Shown: positions 11,535 through 24,370, counted from the first letter of the stretch. The stretch: 64,000 nucleotides of DNA from Eurosta solidaginis (GCF_040869045.1 NC_090322.1:179318672-179382671), one strand, 5' to 3'. Notes: generated by a model not told the origin, from the sequence alone. Made by a program: numbers and translations.

Positions 11535-13181
11535 TATACTCAGCTGAGCAGAGCTCACAGAGTATATTAAATTTGTTCGCATAATGGTAATCCGTAACAG
11601 TATAAACTAATCGAGATAGATATAGACTTCTATGTATCAAAATGATCTGGGTGAAAAAATAAATTCATTTAGCCATGTCCGTCCGTCCGTCCGTCTGTAA
11701 ACACGATAATTTGAGTAAATTTTGAGATATCTTGATGAAATTTGGTATGCAGGTTCCCGGTCGCTCATCTCAGATCGCTATTTAAAATGAACGAAATCGG
11801 ACTACAACCACGCCCACTTTTTCGATATCGAAAATTTCGAAAAACATAAAAAGTGCGATCATTCATTACCAAAGACGGCTAAAGCGATGAAACTTGGTAG
11901 ATGGGTTGACGTTATAACGAAAAATAGAAAATTAGTAAGATTTTGGACAATGGGCGTGGCACCGCCCACTTTTAAAAGAAGGTAATTTAAAAGTTTTGCA
12001 AGTTGTAATTTCGCAGTCGTTGAATATATAATGATGAAATTTGGCAAGAGCGTTACTCCTATTACTGTATGTATGCTTAATAAAAATTAGCAAAATCGGA
12101 GAACGACCACACCACTTTTTAAAAAAAAATTTTTTTTAAGTCAAATTTTAAAAGAAAAGTTAATATTTTTACAGTATATAAGTAAATTATGTCAAAATTC
12201 AACTCCAGTAATGACATAGTGCAACAAAATACAAAAATAAAACAAGATTACAAAATGGGCGTGGCTCCGCCCTTTTTAATTTAATTCGTCTAAAATACTT
12301 TTAAGGCCATAAGTCGAACAAAAATTTACCAATCCTTGTGAAGTTTGGTAGGTGCATAGATTCTATGACGGTAACTGTTTTCTGTGAAAATGGGCGAAAT
12401 CGGTTGAAGCCACGCCCAATTTTTATACTCAGTCGACCGCCTGTCCTTCCGCTCGGCCGTTACCACGATAACTTGAGCAAAAAACGATATATCTTAAATA
12501 AACTTAGTTCACGTACTTATCTGAATTCACTTTATCTTGGTATAAAATATGGCCGAAATCCGACTATGACCACTCCCACTTTTCCGATATCGAAAATTAT
12601 GAAAAATTTAAAAAATGCCATAATTCTGTACCAAATATGAAAAAAGAGATAAAACATGGTAATTGGATTGGTTTATTGACGCAAAATATAACTTTAGAAT
12701 AAACTTTGTAAAAGTGCAATGCGAAGTCAAAAGCCCTGAAATCTTGGCAGGAATACTGTTCGTGGTATTACATATATCAATAAATTAGCGGTACCCGACA
12801 GATGATGTTCTGGGTCACCCTGGTCCACATTTTGGTCGATATCTCGAAAAGGCGTCCACATATGGAACTAAGGCCCACTCCCTTTTAAAATACTCATTAA
12901 CACCTTTCATTTGATACCCATATCGTACAAACACATTCTAGAGTCACCCCTGGTCTACCCTTATTGCGATATCTCGAAAAGGCGTCCACCTATAGAACTA
13001 AGGCCCACTACGTTTTAAATAATCATTAACACCTTTCATTTGATATACATGTCATACAAACTCATTCCAGGGTTACCCTAGGTTAATTTTGCTAAATGGT
13101 GATTTTCCCTTATTTTGTCTCCAAAGCTCTCAGCTGAGTATGTAATTTTCGGTTACACCCGAACTTAGCCTTGCTTACTTG
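11535..13181 (+). mobile_element. Helentron-like non-autonomous element, copy 1
   Basis: Runs from TATACTCAGCTGAGCAGAGC to ACCCGAACTTAGCCTTGCTT plus ACTTG and sits between T-tracts on both sides. Features shared with the copies at 27790-29190 and 41059-46845 are: a GTCC microsatellite, repeated CACGCCCACTTTTTCGATAT blocks, about two units of a ~130-bp tandem repeat (about 12820-13080), and a terminal hairpin around CGGTTACACCCG. It has no coding capacity. Placing it with Helentron-like elements is inference from T-tract insertion, the central tandem repeat and the terminal hairpin. The shared ends across copies are directly visible. Confidence 0.65.
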
Positions 13182-13984
13182 TTTTTTTTTTGTTTTTGAT
13201 GTCCATCTGGTGTTGGTTTCATTTTTAAAGAAGGAAAAATGGTTTGTCTTCAGATCAGAGTTCAAGTGCTAACATTTAGGCATTTATTGAAAAAGGTAAA
13301 AATTTTAAAATTGTGACAGTTATTATAATGGTAAAAAGGTAGCAAAATTCTGACATTTTTCGAAAAATTCATAAAATAAATAAAATTTAGATTTTTTTTT
13401 AAATTCATAAACTTCTGACATATCGGAAATATCGTACAATAAATAAAATTTTATCATTTTTTGAAAAAGCTAAAAATGTAGTAAACTTTGACAGTTTGCG
13501 AAAAGTTCATTACGCATAAGCAAATTAGCCAAGATCACGCACTCCGAAATTGTTGTATTTGTAATTGAATTTGAAAAAAAAAAAAAAATTGGTGATGTAG
13601 CGCTTTTGAAATTTTTCAATTTATTACATTTCTCTCATATTTCGCTACAAGTGTTCGGAATATTTAAAACTGTTACCTGAATAAACGACTACGCCGGAGT
13701 AAAAATTTTATTTTTTCTTTCTTTTTTGAAAGCGGGCGAACACCTAACATCAAATTGGTTTGGTGACTTGGCAAACCCTTCGATTGTAATTCTGCCATGA
13801 AATTTTTCTCAGCAAAAAATTTATCTGCTTTATCAGATGCGAATGGAGTCGACCTAAAACGTATAGGATTACTAATTAATGTTCCCATTAGCACACCACA
13901 TTCTGGAAGAAAAGTGGAGTCTATCTCCCAGATAATTATCGCGAAAAAATATTATTATTATTTTCGGTTTACCATACACATTTC
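13182..13984. other. AT-rich sequence, no feature recognised
   Basis: Contains diffuse A/T-rich words such as AGCTAAAAATGTAGTAAA (also near 15333), suggesting a degenerate repeat. The opposite-strand frames at 13673-13894 and 13797-14042 are unassigned. Confidence 0.5.
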
Positions 13985-14790
13985 ATGCTTTTTCAATGAC
14001 GGAAGATTTCAAGACCGGGGCAAATTCCTGCAGGAACGATAATGGCGACCTGGTGACTGACGTATAGAGTGTGGGGGAAGACGAACCCGATACCCCGATA
14101 GCCGATGATGAAAAACACTCTCCGACATCCAACTATGTCAAAGTGAGAATGGCAATATCAAGGCTAAAAAACACATGGTGCCAAGAAGTGACGGGGTACG
14201 AAGGGTTGGTATAAGATAGATAAGTAAAAAAGTGGGCCTTGTGGTAAATGAGGACAAGACGGATTACTTGCTGTCATCATGGCCTTTGTTGTCATGCCAC
14301 TGTTGACGGATATAAATTCGAGACTGTGAAGCATTTCATCTATTTGGGAAGCAGCATTAAAAGCAAAAACAATGTCGGCCTAGAAATCAAACTGAGAATA
14401 TCTCTTGCCAACAACAAAAATCTCGCTCTGCAAGTCACTCATCATATCTGTCCTGATGTATGGCTGGGAATCATGGAAGGTGTAGAGAGCAGATGACCGG
14501 ATATTTATAGTCCTCTCCGTGATGTCGACGGCGACTATCAAAGTAAGTATAATGATGAGCTAAATATATGAAATTTTGAAGATATGGCGATAGTGCAGCG
14601 AATATAAACAGACAACTTCGCTAGCTAGGTTATGTTATGCGGATGGAGGAATACGCTCCGGCCAAGAAAAAAAAAATGTCACCGCAGTTTATAAGCAGAG
14701 GAAAGAGAAGATTTTAACTGAATTGAGAAAGACGATTGTAGGCAGATTTGACTTCGCTAGGTGCTCCCAATTGGCGACTATTTCCTTAAA
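13985..14790 (+). mobile_element. RTE-like LINE relic (second subfamily)
   Basis: Translated pieces in order: GRFQDRGKFLQER (14002-14040), like the pre-RT segment of RTE elements; SNYVKVRMAISRLKNT (14131-14178), like the RT finger EVxxAIxxLKNxKA; VDGYKFETVKHFIYLGSSIK (14296-14355); and DVDGDYQSKYNDEL (14522-14563). A final IVQRI trace follows. The RT catalytic core between the fingers and the YLG region is mostly deleted, and frames are broken. It is more diverged from the other RTE pieces than they are from each other, so it is probably a different subfamily. Confidence 0.65.
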
Positions 14791-15359
14791 ACAGGGTTAG
14801 CTGTCCTCACTGACTCAACGTACTTAATTTTTGTATAAAACTTCAATAAGTGCTGTATGTTGAATTTAGGTAGGACGCGATCTGTACGTCCGGGCACATT
14901 TTTTGCTTGCATTTGATTCCTTCTATTCTCATTCCGTATGAAAAAAATACAAAAACTGTAAGTAAAATGTGAACAAACGTGTCTTAAAACATAAGCAATG
15001 AATTCAAGTAATTTCACCCAATCGTCACTTGTAAACAATCAGCAATGCAATGAAAACTTCAACCAAAAGATATTAGTAGTAATACTATTTAGTTTTAAAC
15101 TCGACCCACAAAAACCACATGCAGTAGGAAAATAAGAGCGGAGAAAAATACTCCGATTGGAATAAAGTCTGAACACTGCATCAGCAAAGAAATATGTTGT
15201 CAAAAGCGTGACGTCACGCCGAGAAAATTTATTTCACAGTTAACAGTTTTTTGCTCTCTCATTTTTTAATGCGGGATCTGTTCATTGATTCATGTTCATT
15301 ACGCATTCAAAATTGTGAAATTTTTTGAAGAAGCTAAAAATGTAGTAAAATTTCTCACG

Positions 15360-15720
15360 TAGTACTGAACCGTTCACTGGCAATTCTTGAAAGATTTAAT
15401 TAGTTTTAAAGTCTCTTAAACAAAAAGCAAAAACTGGTTTTTAATTGACTCTAACTTATCTACATGAACTAAGTAACGCGGATTCTAGACTATCGATCTA
15501 TATTCTATTATCGGTCTAAGCAATGTTGTTAAAAGTTTTATCGTAATACAAAGACCGTTAAATTTTTACGAATGCTAAAACATCTCTCGTCTTATTGACA
15601 GTTGCATTAATATGAAGGTTAAAACTAAGCTTGCTATCCATCGCAACCCCTAAGTGAACAAACTCAACCGCTCAACCCCTAAGTTATTTACTTGCCGATA
15701 ATTTCCCTTTAAAATTACTT
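15360..15720 (-). mobile_element. CR1/Jockey-group LINE relic, RT C-terminus
   Basis: On the minus strand the translation reads HLGVAMDSKLSFNLHINATV, then a frame change, then LLRPIIEYRSIV and NPRYLVHVDKLESIKNQFLL. This is the connection between the RT palm and thumb in CR1/Jockey-type elements. It matches the downstream part of the 15985-17430 relic and the relic at 22730-22995. It is a frame-broken fossil. Confidence 0.65.
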
Positions 15721-15984
15721 TCTCTTTCATCACTTTTCGAGATCTGAAGAGTTAGTGCAGTAAGAGTATAAGTTACTGATGAAGAAGGCAAGCCCTTCCG
15801 TCCACTCATCTCTAAGACGCCTTTTTTTTTTAATGGATGTTGTGGCAGCGCGCTACCCTCAAGTGGACCAATGAAACCAGGCTAATAACTTTTTTTTTTT
15901 GATGTTTTTTTTTTTTGCCGAGCTTTGATGGGCAGCGGTTTGTCAAGCGTTGCGATCTGAGAATGCTCAGCTACCGAACAGATT

Positions 15985-17430
15985 TCATCTGCCAAGCGTA
16001 ATACTTAAAGAGAACAGAAGCAAACGTATTATATATTAATTATTAAGAGAGTGAGGACAATCTTTTTTATACAAAGAAGGGAGTCGGAGCCATCAAATGT
16101 GTTTGAGTGAGAGTTATAATCTTGGCATAAACGCCGAAAAGGTTCATTTTGTTCGAAGTTCTTTCTACATTGTTTCAGCAGAAGAGGTTTGAAGTGGCTT
16201 GATGTCCGTGAAGGAACGCAAAAGTTCACTTCGTTCAGAAGGAATGGGCTCGAAATTGATCAATTTAAAAGTTTTGCCATAAATATTACACCAAGCATTT
16301 CCCTTCAACTAGCAAGAATTGGAAGATTGATAAGCTTTAATCGATTCGAATAAGGTGGAAGATTAGTTAAAGAATCCCACTGAAAATGTCTTAAGGGAAA
16401 TAGTAAAAATTGTTTTTGTATTGATTCGAGACTGTCTGCATGGACTTGATAACGCGGATTCCAAATTACTGAGCCGTATTCTAATATTGGCCTAACTAGT
16501 GTTGCAATACTAAATCCATTTGAAGCAAGGAATGTTCCTCAACCGAGGCATATGATTTGAAAGGTACATCAAGATTTTTGAGTATTTAATTGTATTAGGT
16601 ATTCGTTTATGAACAACAAGAACAGAATCGGACCAAGATAGCTGCCTTGGGGAACACCAGAAGAAACATTCATTACCCCAGAAAGTGTATTTGTATAAGA
16701 TTACTCTTTGTGTAAGATTACTCTTTGCGTACGATTACCAAGATACGAAGAAATTCAACATATAAGACGGGGTTGAAAACCGAGTTGACCGAGCTTATGA
16801 ATAAGTAATGTGTGTGATACTTTGTCGAAAGCTTTACTGAAATCGGTGTAAATTACATCGGGGTGAGGGCCTTTTCTAAATCCATTAGAAACATGAGTGG
16901 TAAATTCCAGTAAATTTGTGATAGTTAATTTGCCCTTACAGAACCCATGTTGCGAGCTTGCAATTATAGGGGAAACAGAGAACGTTTGGTGGTGGGTAAC
17001 AATAGCCTCAAATAACTTTGGGATAGCGGATAAATTTGCTATGGCCCGGTGGTTTTCTATTGAATACCTGCTTCCATTTTTATGAAACGGGATAAGAAAA
17101 GATTCCTTCCACATTGTAGGGAAAACGCCATAAATTAAAGATAAATTAAATAAATCTGTTAGCGGCTGATAGATGTTTGCAGCACATTTTTTAAGAAAGT
17201 GTGTCGGGATCCTATCAGGGCCGTATGTATATGATACTTTTAAAGTTTTTAAATAAGATAATACATCTTCTGAAAATATAAATGGAGCTCTCATTGAATA
17301 ACCCGAATCAATATCGTATTATAATTCATTAGGCGAAACGCTGGTCTCAATAGAGTAATTTGAATTGAAAAATTCGCTGGAAATATTATCTTGCAATTTC
17401 ATGGATGAATATTGGAATATTTAATTAAGT
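15985..17430 (-). mobile_element. CR1/Jockey-group LINE relic with RT domain
   Basis: The 179-codon minus frame (17294-16755) holds the RT fingers and palm: YGPDRIPTHFLKKCAANIYQ, SIENHRAIANLSAIPKLFE, SSQHGFCKGKLTITNLLE and the motif-A block VIYTDFSKAFDKVSH with its catalytic Asp. Past a frameshift, SSGVPQGSYLGPILFLLFIN (16600-16690) is motif B. The motif C YADD segment is absent. The frame jumps to LVRPILEYGSVIWNPRY and then a thumb remnant that decays by about 16000. The element is therefore inactive. 5' sequence, including any endonuclease, is missing beyond about 17430. Confidence 0.8.
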
Positions 17431-17504
17431 AAGAGAAATTTTTAGATTGTATAAGACATCTCAGTCACACCGGATCAATTTTAACGACATTTTTTCAGCA
17501 ACAT

Positions 17505-17860
17505 GACATGTTGTTGTTGTTGTACCGATAAGGACATTCCTACATTGAACCTTCTAGACCATAACAACCCTCCACCCCCTAATTCTATGAGGAGCTTGGA
17601 GCCGCCAGAGCCTCACCTATTAAATATGTGTATGGTACCTGCATAATTGTAAAAAGATTCACCTGGGGTAGGTGAGGTTGACAATTGGGTTGCAGACGAT
17701 ATGAATTGCGCTTATCAGCCGCTTTGATCCAAGCCTCATGTCATGTTATGTGGTTATTGTAGCGGTACGTTTTGGGGTGTGTTATCGATGTTGACTGTCC
17801 TTTGTAGGATATAATTCCCATGCTCCAAAACGACCATCTCTTAAGGGAAAATATGCGCTT
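17505..17860 (+). repeat. Dispersed GTTGTTGTTGTA repeat, rearranged copy
   Basis: Two pieces of one family. 17505-17735 contains GTTGTTGTTGTACCGATAAG and GAGGTTGACAATTGGGTTGC. 17745-17860 contains TTGTAGCGGTACG, TTATCGATGTTGACTGTCC and TTTGTAGGAT. The second piece is the counterpart of the reverse complement of 30590-30665. The order differs from a single colinear copy, so this is two insertions or a rearrangement. Whether it is a SINE or part of a LINE is not known. Confidence 0.55.
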
Positions 17861-18598
17861 TTTTCGATACTAAAGGCGCATGGCGTTTTTTTTTAAATGG
17901 AAGAAAATCTGAAACAGCCGCCGAAAAAAAATTTCAAAAATCAATGCAAATTTCGAGAACTTGCAATTTCCCTGCAGCCAAACATTTTAGTTCGTTGATT
18001 AGTATCCTGTGGGCGTATTCATATTAGTTATTATTTGAGTAGTTATTGACTTAAATATTCATATTATACCTAATTGCTGTTTTCATGTCCCTTTTTCGCC
18101 CTTATTTGGAATCCAAATCTATAAATAAAGTTTTGGTTGTAAAGATGGGGATTCGTGCTATTAGAGAACTTTAGGCATTATTAGCCGTAGTGCTTTTGTT
18201 TAGCGATATTTTATTAAAATGATTTGTTAAAAATTAACCATTGTGAGCACACAAAGAAATATATTTGTACTATGGCACTATTGTGAATATTTAATTAGAA
18301 CTTACACTGCATTACCGGTAGTTGTTAATATTTGCCAGATGGCAGCGCAAGCGCGAGTATGTTTGTAGATGTTTGCTTGATAGTACAGCTGATTTCTGTT
18401 GATATTTTATATGAGACTTTTATATTTGTTGCGCAAGATGCGCACGGGTCCGGCTCGTATTATAAAAATTTAATTTTATATAATTTGAAAATACAATGAA
18501 ACTCGAAACCTTTTTGATACTTTTATGCACATTGTGGCTGAAGTGGCTATTTGGTCGAGGGGTTAATGATATTTTCCATATTTACAGCTTAGCCACAA
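17861..18598. other. No feature recognised
   Basis: AT-rich sequence upstream of the hAT-type insertion. No reading frame, repeat or RNA gene is supported. Confidence 0.5.
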
Positions 18599-18639
18599 AT
18601 CCACACTAGAGGTTTACGCCGATCACTTTATCGGCGGCG

Positions 18640-18712
18640 GCGGCGTAGGCTCTATTATATAACGGCGGCGGCGGCGTGGGCGGCGTGTGCGGCGCGCCGG
18701 CCTACGCCGGTG
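18640..18712 (+). repeat. CGG-rich subterminal block, left
   Basis: Dense GGCGGCGGCGG runs ending in GCGCGCCGGCC. It pairs as an imperfect inverted repeat with the CGG/CCG-rich block at 20533-20635. Confidence 0.75.
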
Positions 18713-19854
18713 TTCTTACTTTAAAAAGCCTGATTTTTCTATTTAAAAAAATAATATTTAGGAAAGGTTTTGTTTGTATGTATTTAAGGGAATCAACGTG
18801 TTGGCCATTTCGGAAAGATCCGGGGTTTTAGCCTCAAGATCTCGCAGACCGTTCAAAAATTTTCAGGAGTAGCTCCTTGCTGAGGGATTGTCCCTCGTTC
18901 GCTTACTACAGAGAGGGTTCGAACCTAACCCCGGTCTTTGGAATTGGTACTGCTGCGTCTGCTGAAAAGAAATAGAGATACATAAAATAGTCACACTTTT
19001 GTCTGTATATCTCGTACAAAGCGTAGTTTCACCTAGGGTTAACTCCTAATAATCTTCGCGAACACAATTCCTTTAAATCATATGTTGCTCCTTGGCGGCC
19101 ACGTACAAAGGCAACTTACGGTTGCTATTAATGGCCTTTTAATACTCATGACTCTCGTGGTACAGGGCACCTCCAGTTATTTCGCCTGTTTTTAAGAGCT
19201 ATTCCCGATGTGCGAACAGTAGCAATCCCGACCACCAGTCTCTACCACGCCTCCTGATCCTCACACCATATACCAGCACAGAAGCTATAGGACTGCGACT
19301 TCGAACTCATACCTTCGTTGACGTCACTTTCATAGAAGCTCTAGGTGTAGCTCCAAAGACTTTCCAACGGATGCTTTTGTAGCGCTATGCCGCCGAGCTA
19401 CACCAGAGAAACACCTTGAAACGTTAGAGAGTGACTATTCTGCCAAGGATGCCGCCCTCGAAATCATAAGCAGTCTAAGTGGATGTCATTGCGTAATGGG
19501 TGAAAATCGTATAATCTTCGGCGCATCTACATAGTTAAAATTTTACAAGGACCCTGGATAAGACTTTTAAAATGTAGACCAAAGTTTGCAGACGTTTGTG
19601 TTCACAACATTGATTCAATAGTCTTCGTTAAATCAAAACGATATTTTAGAATGAAAGTCGACCGATTTTAAGTTGAAAGGTGTTAACTTCTGTTTCGGCC
19701 TTATGATATAAGAGCTCATTATGGATGGCCGCGTAGCTTCAGTTTTCAGACTGGTTCGACTGTCCACTACGTTAGGGTAGTAGAACACACGGTCCTTAGT
19801 TCAACTGTCTTGGGAAAGCTTTTCCTTCACCACTTTGAGTGTTCTTGTGAAGGA

Positions 19855-19985
19855 CAAAGCCTCACCTGGTAAATATATGTGCCTACATATTCACATTTGT
19901 AAAAGGAGCCGTAACGTGTAAGTGATATTTAAACTTGGTTGATAGGCTATAATCAATGTGATTCATTCCAAGGGACTAGTTTTGG
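19855..19985 (+). repeat. Diverged dispersed-repeat fragment inside hAT element
   Basis: GCCTCACCTGGTAAATATAT and the following 100 bases resemble 17608-17705 (GCCTCACCTATTAAATATGT), so it is an old piece of that family. Confidence 0.4.
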
Positions 19986-20659
19986 ATAGGGCCGCCAACT
20001 TTAGGAAATCTCAAACCGGTAGACTTGGGTGTTGAAGGATGAAGTGTGAAAATAAAAATTAACATTTCAGACCCTATTGCATAGTTTCACAAATAGACAA
20101 CAGATGTTTGAATGTAAGCCCAAGTCATTTTTCAAACCCTTATACGTTCAAATATCCTCAACTTAAGTATGAGGTAAGAATCATTTCAGAGTATTGTGTA
20201 TGCCCCTAGAACCTACTACAGGATTTTGCGTTGAAAAAAATATGCAAATTGAGCATATGAATTTATAAGATATATCACTTTTCTATTAGTATTTTATTTT
20301 AATAACTTGGTGAATTGGGTGATGCAAAGTTCATATTAAGCTGAAATCAAAGCGCCTGTTTTTTTTTTTTTAAATAACTTGTGACCAGTTAGAAAGAGTT
20401 AAATATCGCAGTTTGTTTCTTATAACTGGCAGTGATGCGCATCCGTTGACACCACTTTCGACCATATCCGTCCAATTTTCGACATGAACAATAAATGGCC
20501 TAAACAGTCTTAAACGAGTGGAAATTACAGCAACGCGCCGGACGCCGCCGCTGCCGCCGACGCCACGATATTTTTGACATTCGGGGGCGGCGTGCGAAAA
20601 ACGACCCTAATCGGCGGCGGCGACGGCGTTTATCGGCTGCGTATATCTCTAATCCACAC

Positions 20660-21319
20660 CCACAGAATTGTTTGAACAATTAAAAGCATTTTCAACTAGA
20701 AAAGCATACAAATGCAATTGGGTTAAGTTTTTTTTGGAATAACTACTACGATTATGCGTCTAAAGCAGGCAAGAGATTGCAAAATCCCTTTTCAAACAAA
20801 AATTTAGAATTTGTTACCAATTATTTCCTTTTGCACTCTTTCAAGGACCTTTACACTCGACATTCAATTACGTTCGGTGTTGGAAGGATATAACATGTAT
20901 ATGTATATATACATGTGTATATATTTCTATACATGCGTGAGAATGTAGTTTGGTGTGGTTGTATGATTTTGCAACATTCATGCCACAGCTGAACTTCTAA
21001 TAATGTCGTGTGAAGTATGAAGTGTCAAATGTTTGGAACATATACAAGTCATTGGAGATGCAAAGTTAAACCAAATAAGTACACAGAAGATAGATAATAG
21101 ACTGCAGCTAGGATTTACGAACTAAACTTGAGCTAGTCTTGAATTTAGGCAAATTAAATTAGCACATTGTTATATTAAAAATCCACCAATTACAAGAAGT
21201 CATTACTGTAAAGGCGGGTGCCGGTACGTATACGTAACATTTTAATATTAAAATGTATATATTTACTTTATTAGCTACAACAAAAACAAGTCAGTCGATA
21301 CTGCGTTGCATAGGGTGAC
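20660..21319. other. No feature recognised
   Basis: AT-rich sequence with a short TATATA-type simple repeat near 20895-20925. No gene or repeat family could be assigned. Confidence 0.5.
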
Positions 21320-22715
21320 CATGCTTACGAAAAAAGCCTTGGAGCACCAGGAATATTCCGCAGCTGTTTTCTGCATATTGCCAGGGCTTGAACAGGGTCT
21401 CGAAACGAGCATTAGTCATTAGTCTTAGCACAATTGGAGTTCATCCAGCTTTAACAAACTAGATGGGCCCCATCTTAAGCTGCATAATGATCACGTTAAA
21501 ATGGGGTCTATGCGAGGCCACATGGTATGTAATCTCTAAACAGAGGAACGCCGCGAGTAGTGGGGGAGGGGGGGGGGGGGACGCCAGTCATAAACCAATT
21601 GCTTAGGCCTTTCGAGAGAAGACCAATCAATTTCACGGCAAATACAGACGACGTTCCAATCATGATAAGTGGCAGATGTCTACCAACAATAAACTCGCTG
21701 ATGAATCGGGAGTGTCGGGATGTACATGTGTGCGCATCTGAAATAGGCGTCTAATTGGAGTAAACCCAAGCTTGGAGAGATAGTACCCCTTAAGAAAAAT
21801 ACAGCACAAAACACAAAATATCTGGAAAACATACTAGAAAATAGGAAGCTATATCTGAAGGAGAGAGCGCAGAAAGTCTCCTGGCATTGTGTGCATGGAA
21901 GAGGTTGCTTGGGTGCAGGTGGGGTATATTGCCCACATTCTCTCATTGGGCATTTTCGCAATTGGAGGGGTATGCAGATTATCAATGGTAAGCATACCGG
22001 AAGCTCTTTAAACTACCTTGGCAGCAGCATTATATGCCATTCTGCACTTTCCGCCTGCAGACCTAATTGCCAAAAAGCGCAAGCGATCGCAACAAGACTT
22101 AAGGCGTCGCGCAGTTTGACTGTAGGCCATATGGCCATAGCTGCATAGCGAAATTTAATATAGGGCGAACGGACTAAATGCTGTGATACCCGTGCGTGAG
22201 CTTCTACATACAGCGGTCAAAAAAGAGCTAGAACGTTGGCGCATTGGAACGAATATGGCAGATCATACTATACATTTGAATACTATTGGTATCAAACTAA
22301 AGAAAAGGGTCGGGTATGCTGTATACTCTGTCGGTTCACCAATTACTTATTACCTTGAGACAATCAGACCACCACAATGCCTTTCAGGAGGAAGTGAGAA
22401 ATTCTGAAGGATGCGTGCTAAAGCTACCACCAAGTCAATATGCGTGTTGATAGTCGGGCGGCAATAACGGTAATCATCTTACACAGTACTTCATCAATTA
22501 CTGTCCTGAACTACTCAATATCATTGGAGTAACTTCGCTTAGGACGGATTAAATATTTATACTAGATTTCCGGTCATAAATGGATAGAAGACAATGAAAA
22601 GGCCACAGAGCTGGCAAAGAAGGGTGGCCCTCGAAGAATCGATGGTGGACATTCGAGTCCGGTTAGTAGTAGTCAAAAGGAGGGAAGGACAGAAGCAAGG
22701 GGCTGCAAAATTTCT
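21320..22715 (+). mobile_element. LOA-like LINE relic: RT palm to RNase H
   Basis: Colinear matches to the minus-strand LOA copy (57790-60340): KALEHQEYSAAVFCILPG (motif A area), KMGSMRGHMV, TPVINQLLRPFERRPINF, then TDDVPIMISGRCLPTI where YADD has become NTDD. These are followed by LLGCRWGILPTFSHWAFSQL and ALYAILHFPPADLIAKK. The RNase H part follows with NAFQEEV, DSRAAI and GHKWIEDNEKATELAKKG. Frames change several times and stops are frequent. A G-run (about 21562-21580) disrupts the PQGxVLSP loop. It keeps the order RT-thumb-RNase H and so shows that RNase H belongs to this family. Confidence 0.75.
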
Positions 22716-22729
22716 AACATAATGTGCAA

Positions 22730-22995
22730 ATACGATTGATAAGCTTTAACCGATTAGTATAAGGTGGAAGTTTATACACAGAGTCCTTATTAAAATTCCT
22801 TAAAGAGAAAAGTAAAAATTGCTTCTATATTGACTCAAGTCTATCTGCGTGAACTTGATATCGGTCTAACTAATGTGGTAAAAAAGGGTGCGGTTATATA
22901 AGTGTTACTAAATTCTTCAGGCCATAGCTTCACGAATGATAGCACACCTTTAGCCTTATTGACAGTAGTCATAATATGAAGGTGGGAACTAGCTG
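22730..22995 (-). mobile_element. CR1/Jockey-group LINE relic, short
   Basis: The minus-strand translation contains DRYQVHADRLESI, KQFLLFSLRNFNKDSVYKL and PPYTNRLKLIN. It is the same segment as in the relics at 15360-15720 and 15985-17430. Confidence 0.6.
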
Positions 22996-22999
22996 CCTT

Positions 23000-24370
23000 A
23001 ATGCAGTGTCCGCCCCTTTAGAGAGTGTCTGCTTTACCAATTAATTTCGATATGACAGTGATTTTGGGGAGATACTTAAGGCTCCTCAGCCGCGAAACTT
23101 AGCGAGAAAGCAATGTGATCAGACTGTCTCGTTATGTCAGATCGAAAATCGCTCTGAGTAATTAGTTCTGATAGCCGAGTGGATGGCAAGTTACAAATAA
23201 AAACCGCCTATACAAAAAAGGTACGGTTAGCTCGTTTGTCTACAGGGTGTATTTAAGCCACCTTACACACATAAACAAAATATGATTGAAAAATATTTGA
23301 CCTAAAAAGCAGCGCTTGCAATCAATTGACGCACCGTTGCCCCATTTCCAGCACAGTCCATCCAAACCAAACATCGTTTACATATCAGCAGCACAACAGG
23401 AAGGCAAACCACAATTGAGAAAGAGCCGATTTTCCTTTTGTCACGCAGATGAGTTTGTATAGGCAGAAGAACAAAGATGAGGTAAGCGAAATTAATAAAC
23501 ACAGAGTTTACCAACAAACACACAAAACATACAACCATACATACAGGCATGTATATATATATGTATGTGTTAGTGTATATAACTGTAGTTGGGAAAATGC
23601 AGAAGGTGTAACTATTTGGGCTCCATAAAACGGGATTCGAACATCATGTGCAATGATTCGTAGAATGACTGTGCAACCAAAAATATAAAAAAGCATTTAA
23701 GGCCATTTTGAAGTGGATATCTGATAAAATACATATGTATGTATGCAAGTATTTACATAGATAGATTCATATATAATAAAGAGGTTTGCTTATAAGGCTT
23801 CATACCACGATGTCGATGCCGTTATATAATACTCGTATGTGGTTGAGTTTTCCAGAACAATGAAAGGATATGACAAAAGCCAAAAGTTGCAATAGCAAAC
23901 CACAAACAATCATGGTGTAGGGAATGACAAATAAACACCAACAACATGTTAACACAAATAATGGCGAAAGCAATAACAACAAGTTTGGAGCTTTTGTAAT
24001 ATCTGATAGAAGTATGTAATTGCGGTCAAAACAAATGAGAAAGAAGTTGCTGCATTACTACCAACAAATTGGCGGCCGAAAGTGTTGACTCGCAGATTGT
24101 TAATATGTCTAGAATTTTGTTGGAAAGATACTAATGTTGGGGAGGGGGTTCATGGCAAAAACACAATCGTAGAGCTTGCCAACAACTGTCGAGGGTGCAA
24201 CAATTGCAAACAACTTTGATTCTTGAATCCTGGATCCTCAAATCGGTAGGCGAGTGTGCTAGCAGTACACCTCGAAAGATATGCAAACAGGGGAAAATAA
24301 GTGGTTTTTAGGAGAACATTTGCAGCAGTTACATTTTTCAAACCCTCCTAGAACGCAAGTCGCTGGGAAC
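23000..24370. other. No supported gene
   Basis: Contains TATA/TATG simple repeats near 23555-23575 and hydrophobic minus-strand frames (23302-23550, 23508-23696, 23800-23982) without domains. A possible 33-nt plus-strand exon at 23449-23481 is treated under rejected items. Confidence 0.45.

Larger units (their letters stand above)
18607..20651. mobile_element. hAT-type non-autonomous element with CGG-rich ends
   Basis: The 2045-bp element lies between exact 8-bp direct repeats ATCCACAC (18599-18606 and 20652-20659), the duplication length of hAT elements. The ends are related inverted sequences: TAGAGGTTTACGCCGAT on the left, and TAGAGATATACGCAGCCGAT as the reverse complement of the right end. 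Each end is followed by a CGG/CCG-rich block (about 18640-18710 and 20533-20635) in otherwise AT-rich DNA. No transposase was recognised inside. The interior includes at least one older repeat piece (about 19855-19985), so the element is non-autonomous or has captured or received other sequence. Confidence 0.75.

Noticed and set aside
18860..18935. tRNA-like promoter (TAGCTCCTTGCTGAGGG and GGTTCGAACC) inside the hAT element
   Set aside because: The B-box-like word is good but no A-box or cloverleaf pairing is convincing. No SINE body follows.
23449..23481. 33-nt plus-strand microexon (MSLYRQKNKDE) between CAG and GTAAGC
   Set aside because: The acceptor pyrimidine tract and donor look good, but a few such pairs are expected by chance in 64 kb on two strands. 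The peptide is uninformative and the strand is opposite to the better candidate at 54939-54989.
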